Of a stretch of 64,000 nt of DNA, positions 46,350 through 55,477 are shown one piece after another; position 1 is the stretch's first letter; every line of letters begins with the position of its first letter. The stretch lies in assembly GCA_902590115.1 (NCBI GenBank), contig CACIVM010000001.1, positions 1-64,000 of the forward strand, read 5' to 3'. Under the pieces are notes generated by a model. That model made no database searches. It had not been told where the DNA came from and was given only the letters and a program-made list of their open reading frames with translations. This DNA is from an uncultured Pelagibacteraceae bacterium. GTDB taxonomy: Bacteria; Pseudomonadota; Alphaproteobacteria; Pelagibacterales; Pelagibacteraceae. The translations under genes were made by a program, and so were the position numbers.

Positions 46350-47438
46350 ATTTTTTAAAATATTCCTAATTTTGTCAGTTGAAAATATATATCTACCTGG
46401 AATTGTCGTCTTCCCTATATCTTTTAAAAGTATTAAACTAATTTTTTCATTATAGTTTTTTTTATCATTTTTCATAAATTTAATCAGATTATTTAAATTT
46501 TTAAAATCTTTAAATTTATTAACATAATTTATGAGACTATTTTTCTTATAAATTTCAATAATATTATTTAAAGTATCGTCATTACAAATTTTTAAATGAT
46601 TTGATACTTTAGTTGCTATAACCATACCTATTAGAACTGCCTCACCATGATTATATTTTTGTAAGTATCTATCGTAACTTTCTATCGCATGGGCAAAAGT
46701 ATGGCCAAAATTTAATTTCATTCTTAAGCTTGACTCTTTAAAATCTCTATCAACAAAACTTAATTTTATTAAACAACTTTTTTTAATTGCGTAATTTACT
46801 TTTTTCATTTTTTTTTTAAAGATAATGTCTTTTGAGTTAGTTTTTAACCAGTTAAAAAAAATTTTATCTTTTATAATTGCATGTTTGAGAATTTCTGCGT
46901 AACCACAAATCATTTGTTTTTGTGGCAGAGATAACAAAAAATTTGTATCGATTAAAACAAACTTAGGGTTATAAAAAGAACCGATAAGATTTTTACCTTG
47001 GGGTGAGTTAATTCCTGTTTTTCCTCCAATAGCAGAGTCGACCTGAGCTAAAAGAGTTGTTGGGATATTTATAAAATTTATTCCTCTTTTGAAAATACTA
47101 GCTATAAAACCTGCAATATCTCCTACAATACCTCCACCAACTGAAATAATTAAATCCGACCTGCTAAAATTTTTTATTATTAATTTATCTAGTATACTTT
47201 TAGCAAGACTAAGTGATTTATTTTTTTCTGTTGGTCTTACTTTTATTTTGATAATATTATAATTATTAATCTTATTTTTTAATTTATTTAAAAGTTTGAT
47301 TGGAACACCATTATCGTAAATAATTGCTATTTTTTTAGCTTTAGGACAAAAATGTTTAATTTTCTTTTTAAGCAAAACAAAATTATTATTGCCTAGATAT
47401 ATAGGATATTTTTTTGAATTTATTTTAGTTGTTTTCAT
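46338..47438 (-). CDS. aroB: 3-dehydroquinate synthase
   Basis: A 366-residue NAD/metal enzyme of the shikimate pathway that makes 3-dehydroquinate from DAHP. GGGIVGDIAGFIAS, a long NAD-binding segment, then DSAIGGKTGIN and the metal His in LRMKLNFGHTFAHAIE and NHGEAVLIGM are present. The Lys/Asn of the active site are intact. It follows aroK, overlapping it by 14 bases, the usual proteobacterial order. Confidence 0.97.
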   Translation of the reverse strand: MKTTKINSKKYPIYLGNNNFVLLKKKIKHFCPKAKKIAIIYDNGVPIKLLNKLKNKINNYNIIKIKVRPTEKNKSLSLAKSILDKLIIKNFSRSDLIISVGGGIVGDIAGFIASIFKRGINFINIPTTLLAQVDSAIGGKTGINSPQGKNLIGSFYNPKFVLIDTNFLLSLPQKQMICGYAEILKHAIIKDKIFFNWLKTNSKDIIFKKKMKKVNYAIKKSCLIKLSFVDRDFKESSLRMKLNFGHTFAHAIESYDRYLQKYNHGEAVLIGMVIATKVSNHLKICNDDTLNNIIEIYKKNSLINYVNKFKDFKNLNNLIKFMKNDKKNYNEKISLILLKDIGKTTIPGRYIFSTDKIRNILKNLNN

Positions 47439-47934
47439 ATATTGTTAGAATATTTTCAATAGTATCATTTTTACTCAACTTATCGCAGTCAATCCTAAAG
47501 TTTGCAAGATTATAAATTTTTTTTCTTCTGTTGTAAATTTTTGCTATAACATTACCCGATTTATCATTTCTAATTAATGGCCTTAAATTCAATTTATTGT
47601 TCCTTTCTAAAATTAATTTAACACTAAGATTAAGCCAGAAACTCATTGTATTTTTAAGAACTTTTTTTCGAATGTCATCATTTATAAAAGCTCCACCACC
47701 TAATGATATAACACAATTTTTTTTATTTAATTGTTCAAGCGAAATAAATTTTTCTACCTTTCTAAAATATTTTTCACCCTTAGAAGCAAATATTTTGCTA
47801 ACACTTATTTTCTCTTTTTTTTCAATTAAAGAATCAATGTCAATGAAAGTAAAATTAAGCCTTTTTGCAAGACCTTTTCCCACGGTAGATTTGCCTACAC
47901 CCATCATTCCAGTTAAAACAAGGCTTTTTTTCAA
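47425..47934 (-). CDS. aroK: shikimate kinase
   Basis: A 169-residue P-loop kinase that phosphorylates shikimate. Walker A is GMMGVGKSTVGKGLA; the shikimate-binding DxD region is FIDIDSLIE, with Arg in FRKVE, the GGG of SLGGGAFI and the LID segment ERNNKLNLRPL. The start is TTG with an AGGA six bases upstream; no in-frame ATG exists before the P-loop except inside it, which supports TTG. Couples to aroB. Confidence 0.96.
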   Translation of the reverse strand: MKKSLVLTGMMGVGKSTVGKGLAKRLNFTFIDIDSLIEKKEKISVSKIFASKGEKYFRKVEKFISLEQLNKKNCVISLGGGAFINDDIRKKVLKNTMSFWLNLSVKLILERNNKLNLRPLIRNDKSGNVIAKIYNRRKKIYNLANFRIDCDKLSKNDTIENILTIYENN

Positions 47935-47970
47935 TATTATTCCTAATTAAAAAATTGATTTATCACAAAT

Positions 47971-47999
47971 TTGTCTTATTTTTTCAGTTTAAATATATT
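47971..47999 (+). promoter_or_regulatory. candidate sigma-70 promoter, near-leaderless
   Basis: TTGTCT (47971-47976), 17-base spacer, TATATT (47994-47999). The next ATG is at 48008, so the transcript would start about two bases before it. Confidence 0.45.
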
Positions 48000-48007
48000 T
48001 TTTGACT

Positions 48008-48190
48008 ATGCAACTTAAATTCAAACAGCAATTAAACGTTACTCAATTAATTTTAAGAGGGATTGTAAAACTTACCCTTTTGTTAGTTTTCTTATCGTTA
48101 TTAGTTTTTTTACTAGAGAAAATTAATTTTCCATCTCCCAAGCAAAATTATAAAATTGATATATCGAATGAGATTATCAAACTTAAATAA
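48008..48190 (+). CDS. small single-span membrane protein, unknown
   Basis: A 60-residue protein: a basic amphipathic N-terminus (MQLKFKQQLNVTQLILRGI), one strong transmembrane span (about 20-37) and a polar C-terminus of 22 residues. I start at the ATG at 48008; a TTG two codons earlier is possible. It overlaps the start of the large exported protein by 23 bases, so the two are probably translated together. The orientation is likely N-in, C-out, as for a bitopic scaffold. Family not recognised. Confidence 0.65.
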   Translation: MQLKFKQQLNVTQLILRGIVKLTLLLVFLSLLVFLLEKINFPSPKQNYKIDISNEIIKLK

Positions 48191-49907
48191 AATTTTACTT
48201 TTTTTAATACCTTTTCTTTTTATTAAAACCGTATATTCAGAGGAAACTGTAGATATTTGGAAAAAAAAGGATCGCGACACTAAAAATAATTCTCTTAATC
48301 AAGAGAATATAAAAAAATCTAAAGATAGAATCATTATATCTAATGATAGAAATCTTGAGACTAATATAAAAGTTTTAGATAATTTGTCATTATCAACAAC
48401 AGATGTAAAATTATATGGTTTATACGATCCAGATCGAAATAATTTTGATTTAAACATGTGGTCAGGGTCTGATGGATCGAACATTAAGAATATAATAAAA
48501 AGAATAGATAACCTTGTACTATCATCGACTGCAGAAAAAATATTTCTAAATACAATGCTTTCTTACTCTTACTTACCAAAAAATATATCAGAAAGTGAAT
48601 TTTTAAATGTAAAGATCAATTGGTTAATTAAAAATAAAAAGGATGAAATACTTGAAAATTTTTTAGATAGGAATGCTGAATTTGATAATAAAAAAAAAGT
48701 TATTCAATATTTGGTTGATAGGAACATTGCCAATTCAAATCTAAAGCTTGGATGTGAAAAAGCAACATACATAGGTAAAGAAATAAAAGACTCATATTTA
48801 GAAAAATTTAAGATTTACTGTTTAGTTTTAAACAAAAAAAATAACCAGGCTCAACTTCTTTATGATATTTTAAAAGAGCAAGATCAATCTGATAAATATT
48901 TTGATGAAAAAATAAACTTTCTTTTAGGAGTGACTGACGAGGTAAGTAATCAAATAAAAGATGACACTCTATTAAATTTTTATCTAGCAAGTGTTACTGT
49001 GAAAGATTTTAAGTATGAACCGACTAAAAAAACAAAAAAAAGTATATGGGAATACATGGACTCTGCAAATTTAATTAATATAGATAATCTTGAAGATAAA
49101 GAAAAAATTAGAGATCTTGAGACCGCTGCCAAAAGCAACCAAATAAATAAAGACAAGATATTTAAAATTTATAGAAAAATACAATTTGATATTGATACAT
49201 TAATTAATGCAGAAAATGATTATAGAGTGTTAGATGGTATAGATAGTAGAGCTTTAATCTATCAAAAATTCCTTTTATCGGATAATATTGAAAATAAATT
49301 AAAATATTTGTTTTTACTAAAAGACTTATTTAAAAAAGATAATTTATCAAATGTATATACAAAATTTCTAAGTGATAATTTGAAAAGTTTGAATACGGAT
49401 GAAATACCAGACTCATACAAAAATATTGTAAAAAGACACATAATCTCAGAAAAAGATATTAAACTTGGTAAGATAAAATACGATGACAAAATATTACACA
49501 GATCAAGGGTATTAAGACATTTTACCTTAGAGAAAAATCCTATAAAAAAAACACAGAAAGACTTTGATAACGTTTATAAAAAAATTAAGAGAAATAAAAA
49601 TTATTTTTTTTCAGCTAAAGATCTTGCTCTAGTCGAGTCGCTAAAGTATGATGGAATTGAAATTCCAAAGGAAATTAACTTTAAAAAAATATCAGATAAA
49701 TACAGTGTTCCAGATAATTTACTAGATCTAGTAAAAAATAATGAAAAAGGCTTTTTAGCACTAAAAATTGTTGAAATTATTGGAGAAGATGAGGTAACAA
49801 ATTTGGACCCTGAAACTATATATTTTATAACCCATCTTCTTAATAAAACAAACCTAATTGAGTTTAGAAATGAAATTTTGTCTTCTGCTTTACCATTAAG
49901 AACTTAA
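48168..49907 (+). CDS. large exported helical protein, unknown
   Basis: A 579-residue protein from the ATG at 48168 with a classical signal peptide: MRLSNLNKI, a hydrophobic core of about 12 residues and a cleavage site near TVYSEE. An in-frame TTG at 48156 would only lengthen the n-region. The mature part is charged and mostly helical, reminiscent of TPR-like or solenoid proteins. It has a conserved-looking turn, LYGLYDPDRNNFDLNMW, around residue 80. It is paired with a 60-residue bitopic protein. I do not recognise a family; a periplasmic role is inferred from the signal only. Confidence 0.72.
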   Translation: MRLSNLNKILLFLIPFLFIKTVYSEETVDIWKKKDRDTKNNSLNQENIKKSKDRIIISNDRNLETNIKVLDNLSLSTTDVKLYGLYDPDRNNFDLNMWSGSDGSNIKNIIKRIDNLVLSSTAEKIFLNTMLSYSYLPKNISESEFLNVKINWLIKNKKDEILENFLDRNAEFDNKKKVIQYLVDRNIANSNLKLGCEKATYIGKEIKDSYLEKFKIYCLVLNKKNNQAQLLYDILKEQDQSDKYFDEKINFLLGVTDEVSNQIKDDTLLNFYLASVTVKDFKYEPTKKTKKSIWEYMDSANLINIDNLEDKEKIRDLETAAKSNQINKDKIFKIYRKIQFDIDTLINAENDYRVLDGIDSRALIYQKFLLSDNIENKLKYLFLLKDLFKKDNLSNVYTKFLSDNLKSLNTDEIPDSYKNIVKRHIISEKDIKLGKIKYDDKILHRSRVLRHFTLEKNPIKKTQKDFDNVYKKIKRNKNYFFSAKDLALVESLKYDGIEIPKEINFKKISDKYSVPDNLLDLVKNNEKGFLALKIVEIIGEDEVTNLDPETIYFITHLLNKTNLIEFRNEILSSALPLRT

Positions 49908-49925
49908 TTGTGTTATTAATCTATA

Positions 49926-50450
49926 ATGACTGTAAAAAAAATATTAATTATCCCTGATCCTATTTTGAGAAAAAAATCTGAGCCGGTAAAAAAAGTTGAT
50001 AAAGATATCCAAAATTTAATGGATGATATGCTTGAAACAATGTACAGCGCACCAGGGATAGGGCTAGCAGCAATTCAAATTGGCGTGCCTAAAAGAATTG
50101 TAGTTATGGATTTATCAAAAGAGGATGAAAAAAAAACACCATTTTATTTTATTAATCCTGAATTAGTCTGGAAGTCAAAAAGTAAAGCTACTTACGAAGA
50201 GGGATGTCTTTCTATTCCTAACCAATTCGCGAAAATTCAGAGACCAGAAAAATGTAAAATTAATTTTTTAGATTACAACGGTAAAGAAAAATCAATAGAA
50301 GCTGATGGATTACTGGCAACATGTATACAACATGAAATTGATCACCTCAACGGAGTACTATTCATAGATTATTTATCGAAATTAAAAAAAAATATGATTA
50401 TGAAAAAATTGATGAAGGAACAGAAAGAAATTGATAGAATTGTAGTTTAA
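49926..50450 (+). CDS. def: peptide deformylase
   Basis: A 174-residue metalloprotease removing the formyl group from nascent N-termini. All three motifs are present: GIGLAAIQIG (45-54), EEGCLSIP with metal Cys94, and QHEIDH with His136, Glu137, His140. It is in the standard def-fmt order, one base from fmt, and followed by truA. Start ATG lies 18 bases after the exported protein's stop. Confidence 0.98.
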   Translation: MTVKKILIIPDPILRKKSEPVKKVDKDIQNLMDDMLETMYSAPGIGLAAIQIGVPKRIVVMDLSKEDEKKTPFYFINPELVWKSKSKATYEEGCLSIPNQFAKIQRPEKCKINFLDYNGKEKSIEADGLLATCIQHEIDHLNGVLFIDYLSKLKKNMIMKKLMKEQKEIDRIVV

Positions 50451-50451
50451 C

Positions 50452-51372
50452 ATGTCGTTAAAAATTATTTTTATGGGAACACCAAAGTTCTCAATTAAGT
50501 CTTTGGAAAGTATTTTTAACTCAAAACATAAAATTCTGACTGTATATTCGCAACCTCCAAAAAAAAAATTACGTGGGCATAAAGTCATTTCCTCTCCGAT
50601 ACACAAACTGTCCGAAAAACTTGGTTTGAGTGTAAGAACACCAACAAGCTTAGGAAATGATAGAGAATATAATTTTATATTAAATAATAAACCTAATGTT
50701 GTTGTTGTAGTTGCATACGGAAAAATAATACCTAAAAAAATTTTGGACATTCCTGAGATTTTATTTATAAATGTACATGCTTCACTACTCCCTAAATTTA
50801 GAGGTGCTTCACCAATAAATAGAGCTATACTTAATCTAGAGAAAGAGACCGGAATAACAATTATGAAAATTAAAGAAAAATTAGACAGTGGACCCTATAT
50901 GAAACAAGTTAAAGTACAAATTAACTCTGACACAACTGCTGGTGATTTAGAGGAAAAACTTTCAGAAATTGGTGCAAAAAGTTTAATTGAAAGTTTGGAA
51001 GTTATAGAAAATGGTAAGCACAAGTTTATTGAACAGGACGAGCAAAAAGCCACTTATGCTCCAAAGATAAAAAAAGAGGAGACAAGAATAAATTGGTTAT
51101 TAGATGCAGAAAAAATTATAGGGCAAATAAATGCATTTAACCCTCAACCAGGCGCATGGTTTTTTTATGCTAACAAAAGAATTAAAGTTTTAGATGCAAT
51201 TAGTGTAAATAAAATTGGAAAGCCCGGTGAAGTGTTAGATGATAAACTTACAATCTCTTGCAAAAAAAACTCAATAAAAATTTTAAAACTTCAAAAAGAA
51301 GGAAAAAGTTCAATGGTTACTGAGGACTTTTTATTAGGAAATAAAATAAAAAAGGGAGAGATTTTGGGTTGA
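50452..51372 (+). CDS. fmt: methionyl-tRNA formyltransferase
   Basis: A 306-residue enzyme that formylates Met-tRNA-fMet using 10-formyl-THF. The N-terminal Rossmann half begins IIFMGTPKFSI. The catalytic Asn/His region is NVHASLLPKFRGASPI with SLLP, and the Asp is in KLDSGPY. The C-terminal OB-fold tRNA-binding domain is intact. Its TGA overlaps the TTG of truA. Confidence 0.98.
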   Translation: MSLKIIFMGTPKFSIKSLESIFNSKHKILTVYSQPPKKKLRGHKVISSPIHKLSEKLGLSVRTPTSLGNDREYNFILNNKPNVVVVVAYGKIIPKKILDIPEILFINVHASLLPKFRGASPINRAILNLEKETGITIMKIKEKLDSGPYMKQVKVQINSDTTAGDLEEKLSEIGAKSLIESLEVIENGKHKFIEQDEQKATYAPKIKKEETRINWLLDAEKIIGQINAFNPQPGAWFFYANKRIKVLDAISVNKIGKPGEVLDDKLTISCKKNSIKILKLQKEGKSSMVTEDFLLGNKIKKGEILG

Positions 51373-52112
51373 TCAATAATTATCAATTAATAATTGAGTA
51401 TGATGGCACGAATTATGTTGGTTGGCAGTCACAGAAGAATGGTAAAGCTATACAAGACAGGGTTCAGAACTCGATTAAGAAATTACTTAAAGAAAAAGTT
51501 AAATTGATTGGTTCTGGAAGAACTGATGCTGGTGTTCATGCTATTAAACAGTATGCAAATTTTTTTACAAAAAAAAAGATTAAAGATAAGTATAAATTTT
51601 TAGAATCAATTAATTTTTTTCTCAAAGACTCTTTGATATCTGTTTTAGATATTATTAAAAAAAATAAAAGCTTTCATTCAAGATTTAGCGCAAAGAAAAG
51701 AATTTATAAGTATATAATAATTAATAGAAGAGCTAATCTATCAATTAATAAAAATAAATCATGGCTCGTAAAAAAAAAATTAAACATTGATTGGATAAAA
51801 CGGGGATCAAAAATATTAGTAGGGACTCATGATTTCACCACTTTTCGTTCATCAAATTGTGGAGCTAATTCTCCAATTAAAAAGATTGATAATATTAAGA
51901 TAGAAAAATATAATGAGCAAATTACTTTAACATTTATTTCAAAATCGTTTCTAAAACAGCAAGTTAGATCGATGGTAGGCTGCCTTAAATATTTGGGTGA
52001 AGGTAAATGGAGTCTAGGAAAATTTAGGAAAGTTTTAAAGAGTAAAAACAGATCTAATTGTGCACCACCAGCTCCAGCGTGTGGGTTATATTTATTTGAT
52101 GTAATATACTAA
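51369..52112 (+). CDS. truA: tRNA pseudouridine(38-40) synthase TruA
   Basis: A 247-residue pseudouridine synthase. The catalytic Asp is in GSGRTDAGVHA (Asp53) and the second signature HDFTTFRSS lies near residue 155, with the QQVRSMVGC segment in the C-terminal half. It acts on uridines 38-40 of many tRNAs. The start is TTG in a TTGA overlap with fmt, preceded by AAAGGGAGAG; no ATG occurs early enough to keep the first strand (NYQLIIEYDGTNY). Confidence 0.97.
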   Translation: MINNYQLIIEYDGTNYVGWQSQKNGKAIQDRVQNSIKKLLKEKVKLIGSGRTDAGVHAIKQYANFFTKKKIKDKYKFLESINFFLKDSLISVLDIIKKNKSFHSRFSAKKRIYKYIIINRRANLSINKNKSWLVKKKLNIDWIKRGSKILVGTHDFTTFRSSNCGANSPIKKIDNIKIEKYNEQITLTFISKSFLKQQVRSMVGCLKYLGEGKWSLGKFRKVLKSKNRSNCAPPAPACGLYLFDVIY

Positions 52113-52117
52113 TTTTT

Positions 52118-52567
52118 TTATTTTTTTCTCTTTATTCTCCATCTAGACTCTTCTCTTACAATAAAACCAACACACTTTTTGGACCCACATTTACAAGGAT
52201 AATCTTTATAATCTTTATCAAAACCAAATCCGTAGTCATAAGTTAGCTCATCATTTTTTTTTATATTTTTGATAGCATAAACAAAAATTTTAAATCCAGT
52301 ACCACTTACCTCACAATTAGGTTCACATGAGTGATTTATTAATCTAGCTGTATTAAACTTAAAATCACCATCCAGATCATATTTTTTATTAATATTGAAT
52401 AAATAAATATCTTTGTCGTTATCAAATTTTGGATCTTTTTCAGTTTTTTTTACGGATATAATTTTACCTTTATATTCGATTATTTTGGTTCCATTTTTAA
52501 TGTCTTTAGCAGCATACAATCCTTTTTTATCAATTGTCGATTTTTTGATTTTATATAATTTTCCCAT
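52118..52567 (-). CDS. SET-domain lysine methyltransferase-like protein
   Basis: A 149-residue SET protein. GLYAAKDIKNGTKIIEYKG is the N-SET beta core; NHSCEPNC (78-85) is the SAM/knot motif; ELTYDY (107-112) has the catalytic Tyr. A post-SET zinc motif CKCGSKKC uses Cys125, 127, 132, with Cys85 as the likely fourth ligand. A complete SET plus post-SET layout is usual for eukaryotic histone methyltransferases and rarer in bacteria. Substrate unknown: ribosomal or DNA-binding proteins are options. It is the last gene of the rpmH operon, one base from the HDAC-like gene. Confidence 0.87.
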   Translation of the reverse strand: MGKLYKIKKSTIDKKGLYAAKDIKNGTKIIEYKGKIISVKKTEKDPKFDNDKDIYLFNINKKYDLDGDFKFNTARLINHSCEPNCEVSGTGFKIFVYAIKNIKKNDELTYDYGFGFDKDYKDYPCKCGSKKCVGFIVREESRWRIKRKK

Positions 52568-52568
52568 T

Positions 52569-53495
52569 CTAGTATTCTGATAAAGATTTTATATGTGCCT
52601 CGCTACTTTCTACTAAAGCTTTTAAATTATATCCACCCTCTAAAATTGAAACGACTTTACCTTTACAATAATCCTTAGAAGACTCTATTGTTCTTCGAGT
52701 AATTTCATAAAAATCATTAGATTTTAAACCAAAATTTGAAAGTGGATCATCTTTATGTGCATCAAATCCAGCTGAAAAAATTATAAACTCAGGTTTGAAC
52801 TGATTTAACTTTTGGATTACATGCTCGTACGCCAAGAAGTACTGTTCAGAGTTTGTTCCTGCTGGAAGGGGGATATTAAAAATATTGTTAAAGTTTCCTC
52901 TCTCATTATTTAAGCCTGTGCCAGGAAACAAAGGATGTTGGTGTGTTGAACAATATAAAACTTTTGGATTACCATAAAAAATGTTTTGAGTTCCGTTTCC
53001 ATGATGAACATCAAAATCAACTATAGCAACTTTATTTAGCTTATATTTTTCTATGAGGTAATTGGCACCAACAGCTGCATTGTTGAATACACAAAATCCC
53101 ATTGCTTTTTTTGACTCCGCATGATGGCCTGGTGGTCTAACAGCACAAAATGCGTTTTTGATTTTTTTTAAATTTATAAGGTCAATTGCATTTATTATCG
53201 ATGAAACTGCATCATAAGCTGCGTCTCTACTTCCAGGAGATAAAACAGTATCACCATCTAAAAATATTTGGCCTTTTTGAGGAAAACTCTCTTCAACTTT
53301 GCTCAAATAGTCTTTATCGTGTGTCATTTGTAAATATTTATGATCAAATTTATTTACTTGTATAAAATCTAAATTTAAATTTTTCTTTCTTTTAAGATTT
53401 TCTAATATTGAATTTATCCTATATTTATTTTCTGGATGATAATTACCAGTATCGTGCAAAAGAGATTTATTAGAAAACAAAAGTCCTGTTTTCAA
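52569..53495 (-). CDS. histone deacetylase-superfamily protein (second of two)
   Basis: A 308-residue class II-like HDAC. The His124-His125 pair is in RPPGHHAES; zinc ligands are Asp162/His164 in VDFDVHHGNG and Asp245 in SAGFDAHKDDP; the catalytic Tyr is in EGGYN. Acetylpolyamine amidohydrolases and protein deacetylases share this set. It begins with TTG in a TTGA overlap with the dapE stop, so it is co-translated with a deacylase of lysine biosynthesis. It is followed immediately by the SET gene. Confidence 0.9.
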   Translation of the reverse strand: MKTGLLFSNKSLLHDTGNYHPENKYRINSILENLKRKKNLNLDFIQVNKFDHKYLQMTHDKDYLSKVEESFPQKGQIFLDGDTVLSPGSRDAAYDAVSSIINAIDLINLKKIKNAFCAVRPPGHHAESKKAMGFCVFNNAAVGANYLIEKYKLNKVAIVDFDVHHGNGTQNIFYGNPKVLYCSTHQHPLFPGTGLNNERGNFNNIFNIPLPAGTNSEQYFLAYEHVIQKLNQFKPEFIIFSAGFDAHKDDPLSNFGLKSNDFYEITRRTIESSKDYCKGKVVSILEGGYNLKALVESSEAHIKSLSEY

Positions 53496-54649
53496 CTAAA
53501 GTATTCCTCTAAAAATTTTAGATAAATTTTTTTCAAATTTCTAAGATCCTTTATTGATACGCACTCATCAACTTTATGCATTGTTTTGTTTACCAGTCCA
53601 AACTCAAGGCATGGCGCAATTTTCTTTATAAAACGAGCATCCGATGTGCCACCGGTTGTTGAAAAAATTGGATTAATTTTTGTTATATCTTTGATTACTT
53701 TCTTAGCTAAAAAAATATTTTTGCTAGGTTTAGTCAAAAAAGCTTCACCATTTTCTAAATAATTGATTTTAAATTTGCATTTGTTTTTTTTTGAAATATT
53801 TTTTATTATTTGGTTTATCTTCTTTTTCAATTTTGATGCTGATTGTAAATTGTTATATCTTACATTAAACTGAGTTTTTGCTGAAGATGGAATAACATTA
53901 TGTGCTTTATTGTCTACATACAAACTAGTAAATTCTAAATTAGAAGGTTGAAAATTTTTATTTCCATTATCAAATTTTTCGTTTTTAAGCTTAGAACAAA
54001 TTTTTACTAAGGTGCTAATAGGATTATTGGAAAGATGAGGATATGCTATATGTCCTTGTGTTCCAAACACTTCAAGATCAGCGGTAAGACTTCCTCTCCT
54101 GCCAATTTTTATCATTTGACCTAACTTTTTGGGATTGGTTGGCTCCCCAACAATACAAAAACTTATTTTCTCTCTCCTTTTTTTTAAATATTCTACCACG
54201 CTTTTAGTTCCATTGGTCGCATATCCTTCTTCATCGCCCGTGATTAATAAACTAATAGATCCTTTAGGTTTTTTATTCTTTTTTAGATATAGGCTCACAG
54301 CAGAAATAAAACATGCAATTGAGCTTTTCATATCGTTTGCACCTCTTCCAATTAAATAACCTTTTTTAATTTTTGGTTTAAATGGATTGACTGTCCAGTC
54401 TTTAAAATTTCCTGGCGGCACAACATCGGTATGTCCTGCATAACATAAATTTGGATTATTTTTACCAATTCTCGCATATAAATTTTTAATTGGTTTACCT
54501 TTCCCTTTTTTGAATATCAAAATTTTACATTTGAAACCTAAAGATTTTAATCTTTTTGAGAGAAAGTTTATCGCTCCTGCATCGATTGGGGTTACACTAG
54601 GAAATTTAATAAGTTGCTTCGAAAGTGTTAATTCGTTGATAATTTCCAT
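53492..54649 (-). CDS. dapE: succinyl-diaminopimelate desuccinylase
   Basis: A 385-residue M20-family di-zinc hydrolase. Metal motifs are CYAGHTDVVPPG, GRGANDMKSSIA, the GDEEGYATNG Glu pair and TTGGTSDARF, all in the DapE order with an inserted dimerisation domain (about 180-290). It removes succinate to give LL-diaminopimelate for lysine and peptidoglycan. It abuts dapD. Its TGA overlaps the HDAC-like start. Confidence 0.97.
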   Translation of the reverse strand: MEIINELTLSKQLIKFPSVTPIDAGAINFLSKRLKSLGFKCKILIFKKGKGKPIKNLYARIGKNNPNLCYAGHTDVVPPGNFKDWTVNPFKPKIKKGYLIGRGANDMKSSIACFISAVSLYLKKNKKPKGSISLLITGDEEGYATNGTKSVVEYLKKRREKISFCIVGEPTNPKKLGQMIKIGRRGSLTADLEVFGTQGHIAYPHLSNNPISTLVKICSKLKNEKFDNGNKNFQPSNLEFTSLYVDNKAHNVIPSSAKTQFNVRYNNLQSASKLKKKINQIIKNISKKNKCKFKINYLENGEAFLTKPSKNIFLAKKVIKDITKINPIFSTTGGTSDARFIKKIAPCLEFGLVNKTMHKVDECVSIKDLRNLKKIYLKFLEEYFS

Positions 54650-55477
54650 TTAATCTCTCAATAAATCATTTATTGATGTTTTGCTTCTAGTTTTTTCATC
54701 AACTTTTTTTACAATTACCGCACAATATAAATTAGCACCACTAGAATCTTTTTGATTAGACAAACTACCCGGCACTACAACAGAATAAGCAGGAACCTTA
54801 CCGTAACTTATTTTACCGGTTGCTCTATCTACAATTTTTGTTGAGGCTCCGATATAGACACCCATAGAGATAACCGCTCCCTCTTCTACTAACACTCCCT
54901 CAGCTATTTCAGATCTCGCACCTATGAAACAATTGTCTTCAATAATGACTGGTTCTGCTTGAAGAGGTTCTAGTACGCCACCTATACCAGCTCCTCCTGA
55001 AATATGGCAATTTTTTCCAATTTGTGCACAGGATCCAACTGATGCCCAGGTATCAATCATAGTACCCTCATCCACATACGCGCCAAGATTAACAAAGCAA
55101 GGCATAAGAACAACATTTTTCCCTATATACGATCCTTTTCTTACTACTCCATTAGGGACATGTCTGTATCCTGCTTTTTTCCAATCATCTTCTTTCCAAG
55201 AAACAGATTTTCCAGGTACTTTGTCATACCAAGTCGTGTAAGGTCCTTTTGACATTGTCATTCTACTTGTTTTAAAACTAAGTAAAATTGCCTTTTTTAC
55301 CCACTGATTAACTATCCAATTTCCGTCTTTTTTTTCCGCGACTCTTAGTTTACCGTTATCTGTTAATGAAATAGTTTGATTAATTGCCTCTATTATTTCT
55401 TTATCAGCATTTTCATTTAGCTTTTCTTTTACACTAAATGCTTTATTTATAATTTTTTCAAGTTCCTTATTTATCAT
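54650..55477 (-). CDS. dapD: tetrahydrodipicolinate N-succinyltransferase
   Basis: A 275-residue trimeric left-handed beta-helix acyltransferase. Hexapeptide repeats run from about 100 to 240 ([50 protein letters not shown]; short excerpts of a longer repeat region). The N-terminal helical domain and C-terminal strand are intact. It succinylates tetrahydrodipicolinate in the succinylase DAP route, which DapE then completes. It overlaps the HAD gene upstream by 11 bases. Confidence 0.97.
   Translation of the reverse strand: MINKELEKIINKAFSVKEKLNENADKEIIEAINQTISLTDNGKLRVAEKKDGNWIVNQWVKKAILLSFKTSRMTMSKGPYTTWYDKVPGKSVSWKEDDWKKAGYRHVPNGVVRKGSYIGKNVVLMPCFVNLGAYVDEGTMIDTWASVGSCAQIGKNCHISGGAGIGGVLEPLQAEPVIIEDNCFIGARSEIAEGVLVEEGAVISMGVYIGASTKIVDRATGKISYGKVPAYSVVVPGSLSNQKDSSGANLYCAVIVKKVDEKTRSKTSINDLLRD

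Noticed and set aside
48156-48167. TTG start of the exported protein
   Set aside because: The ATG at 48168 gives a normal signal-peptide n-region.
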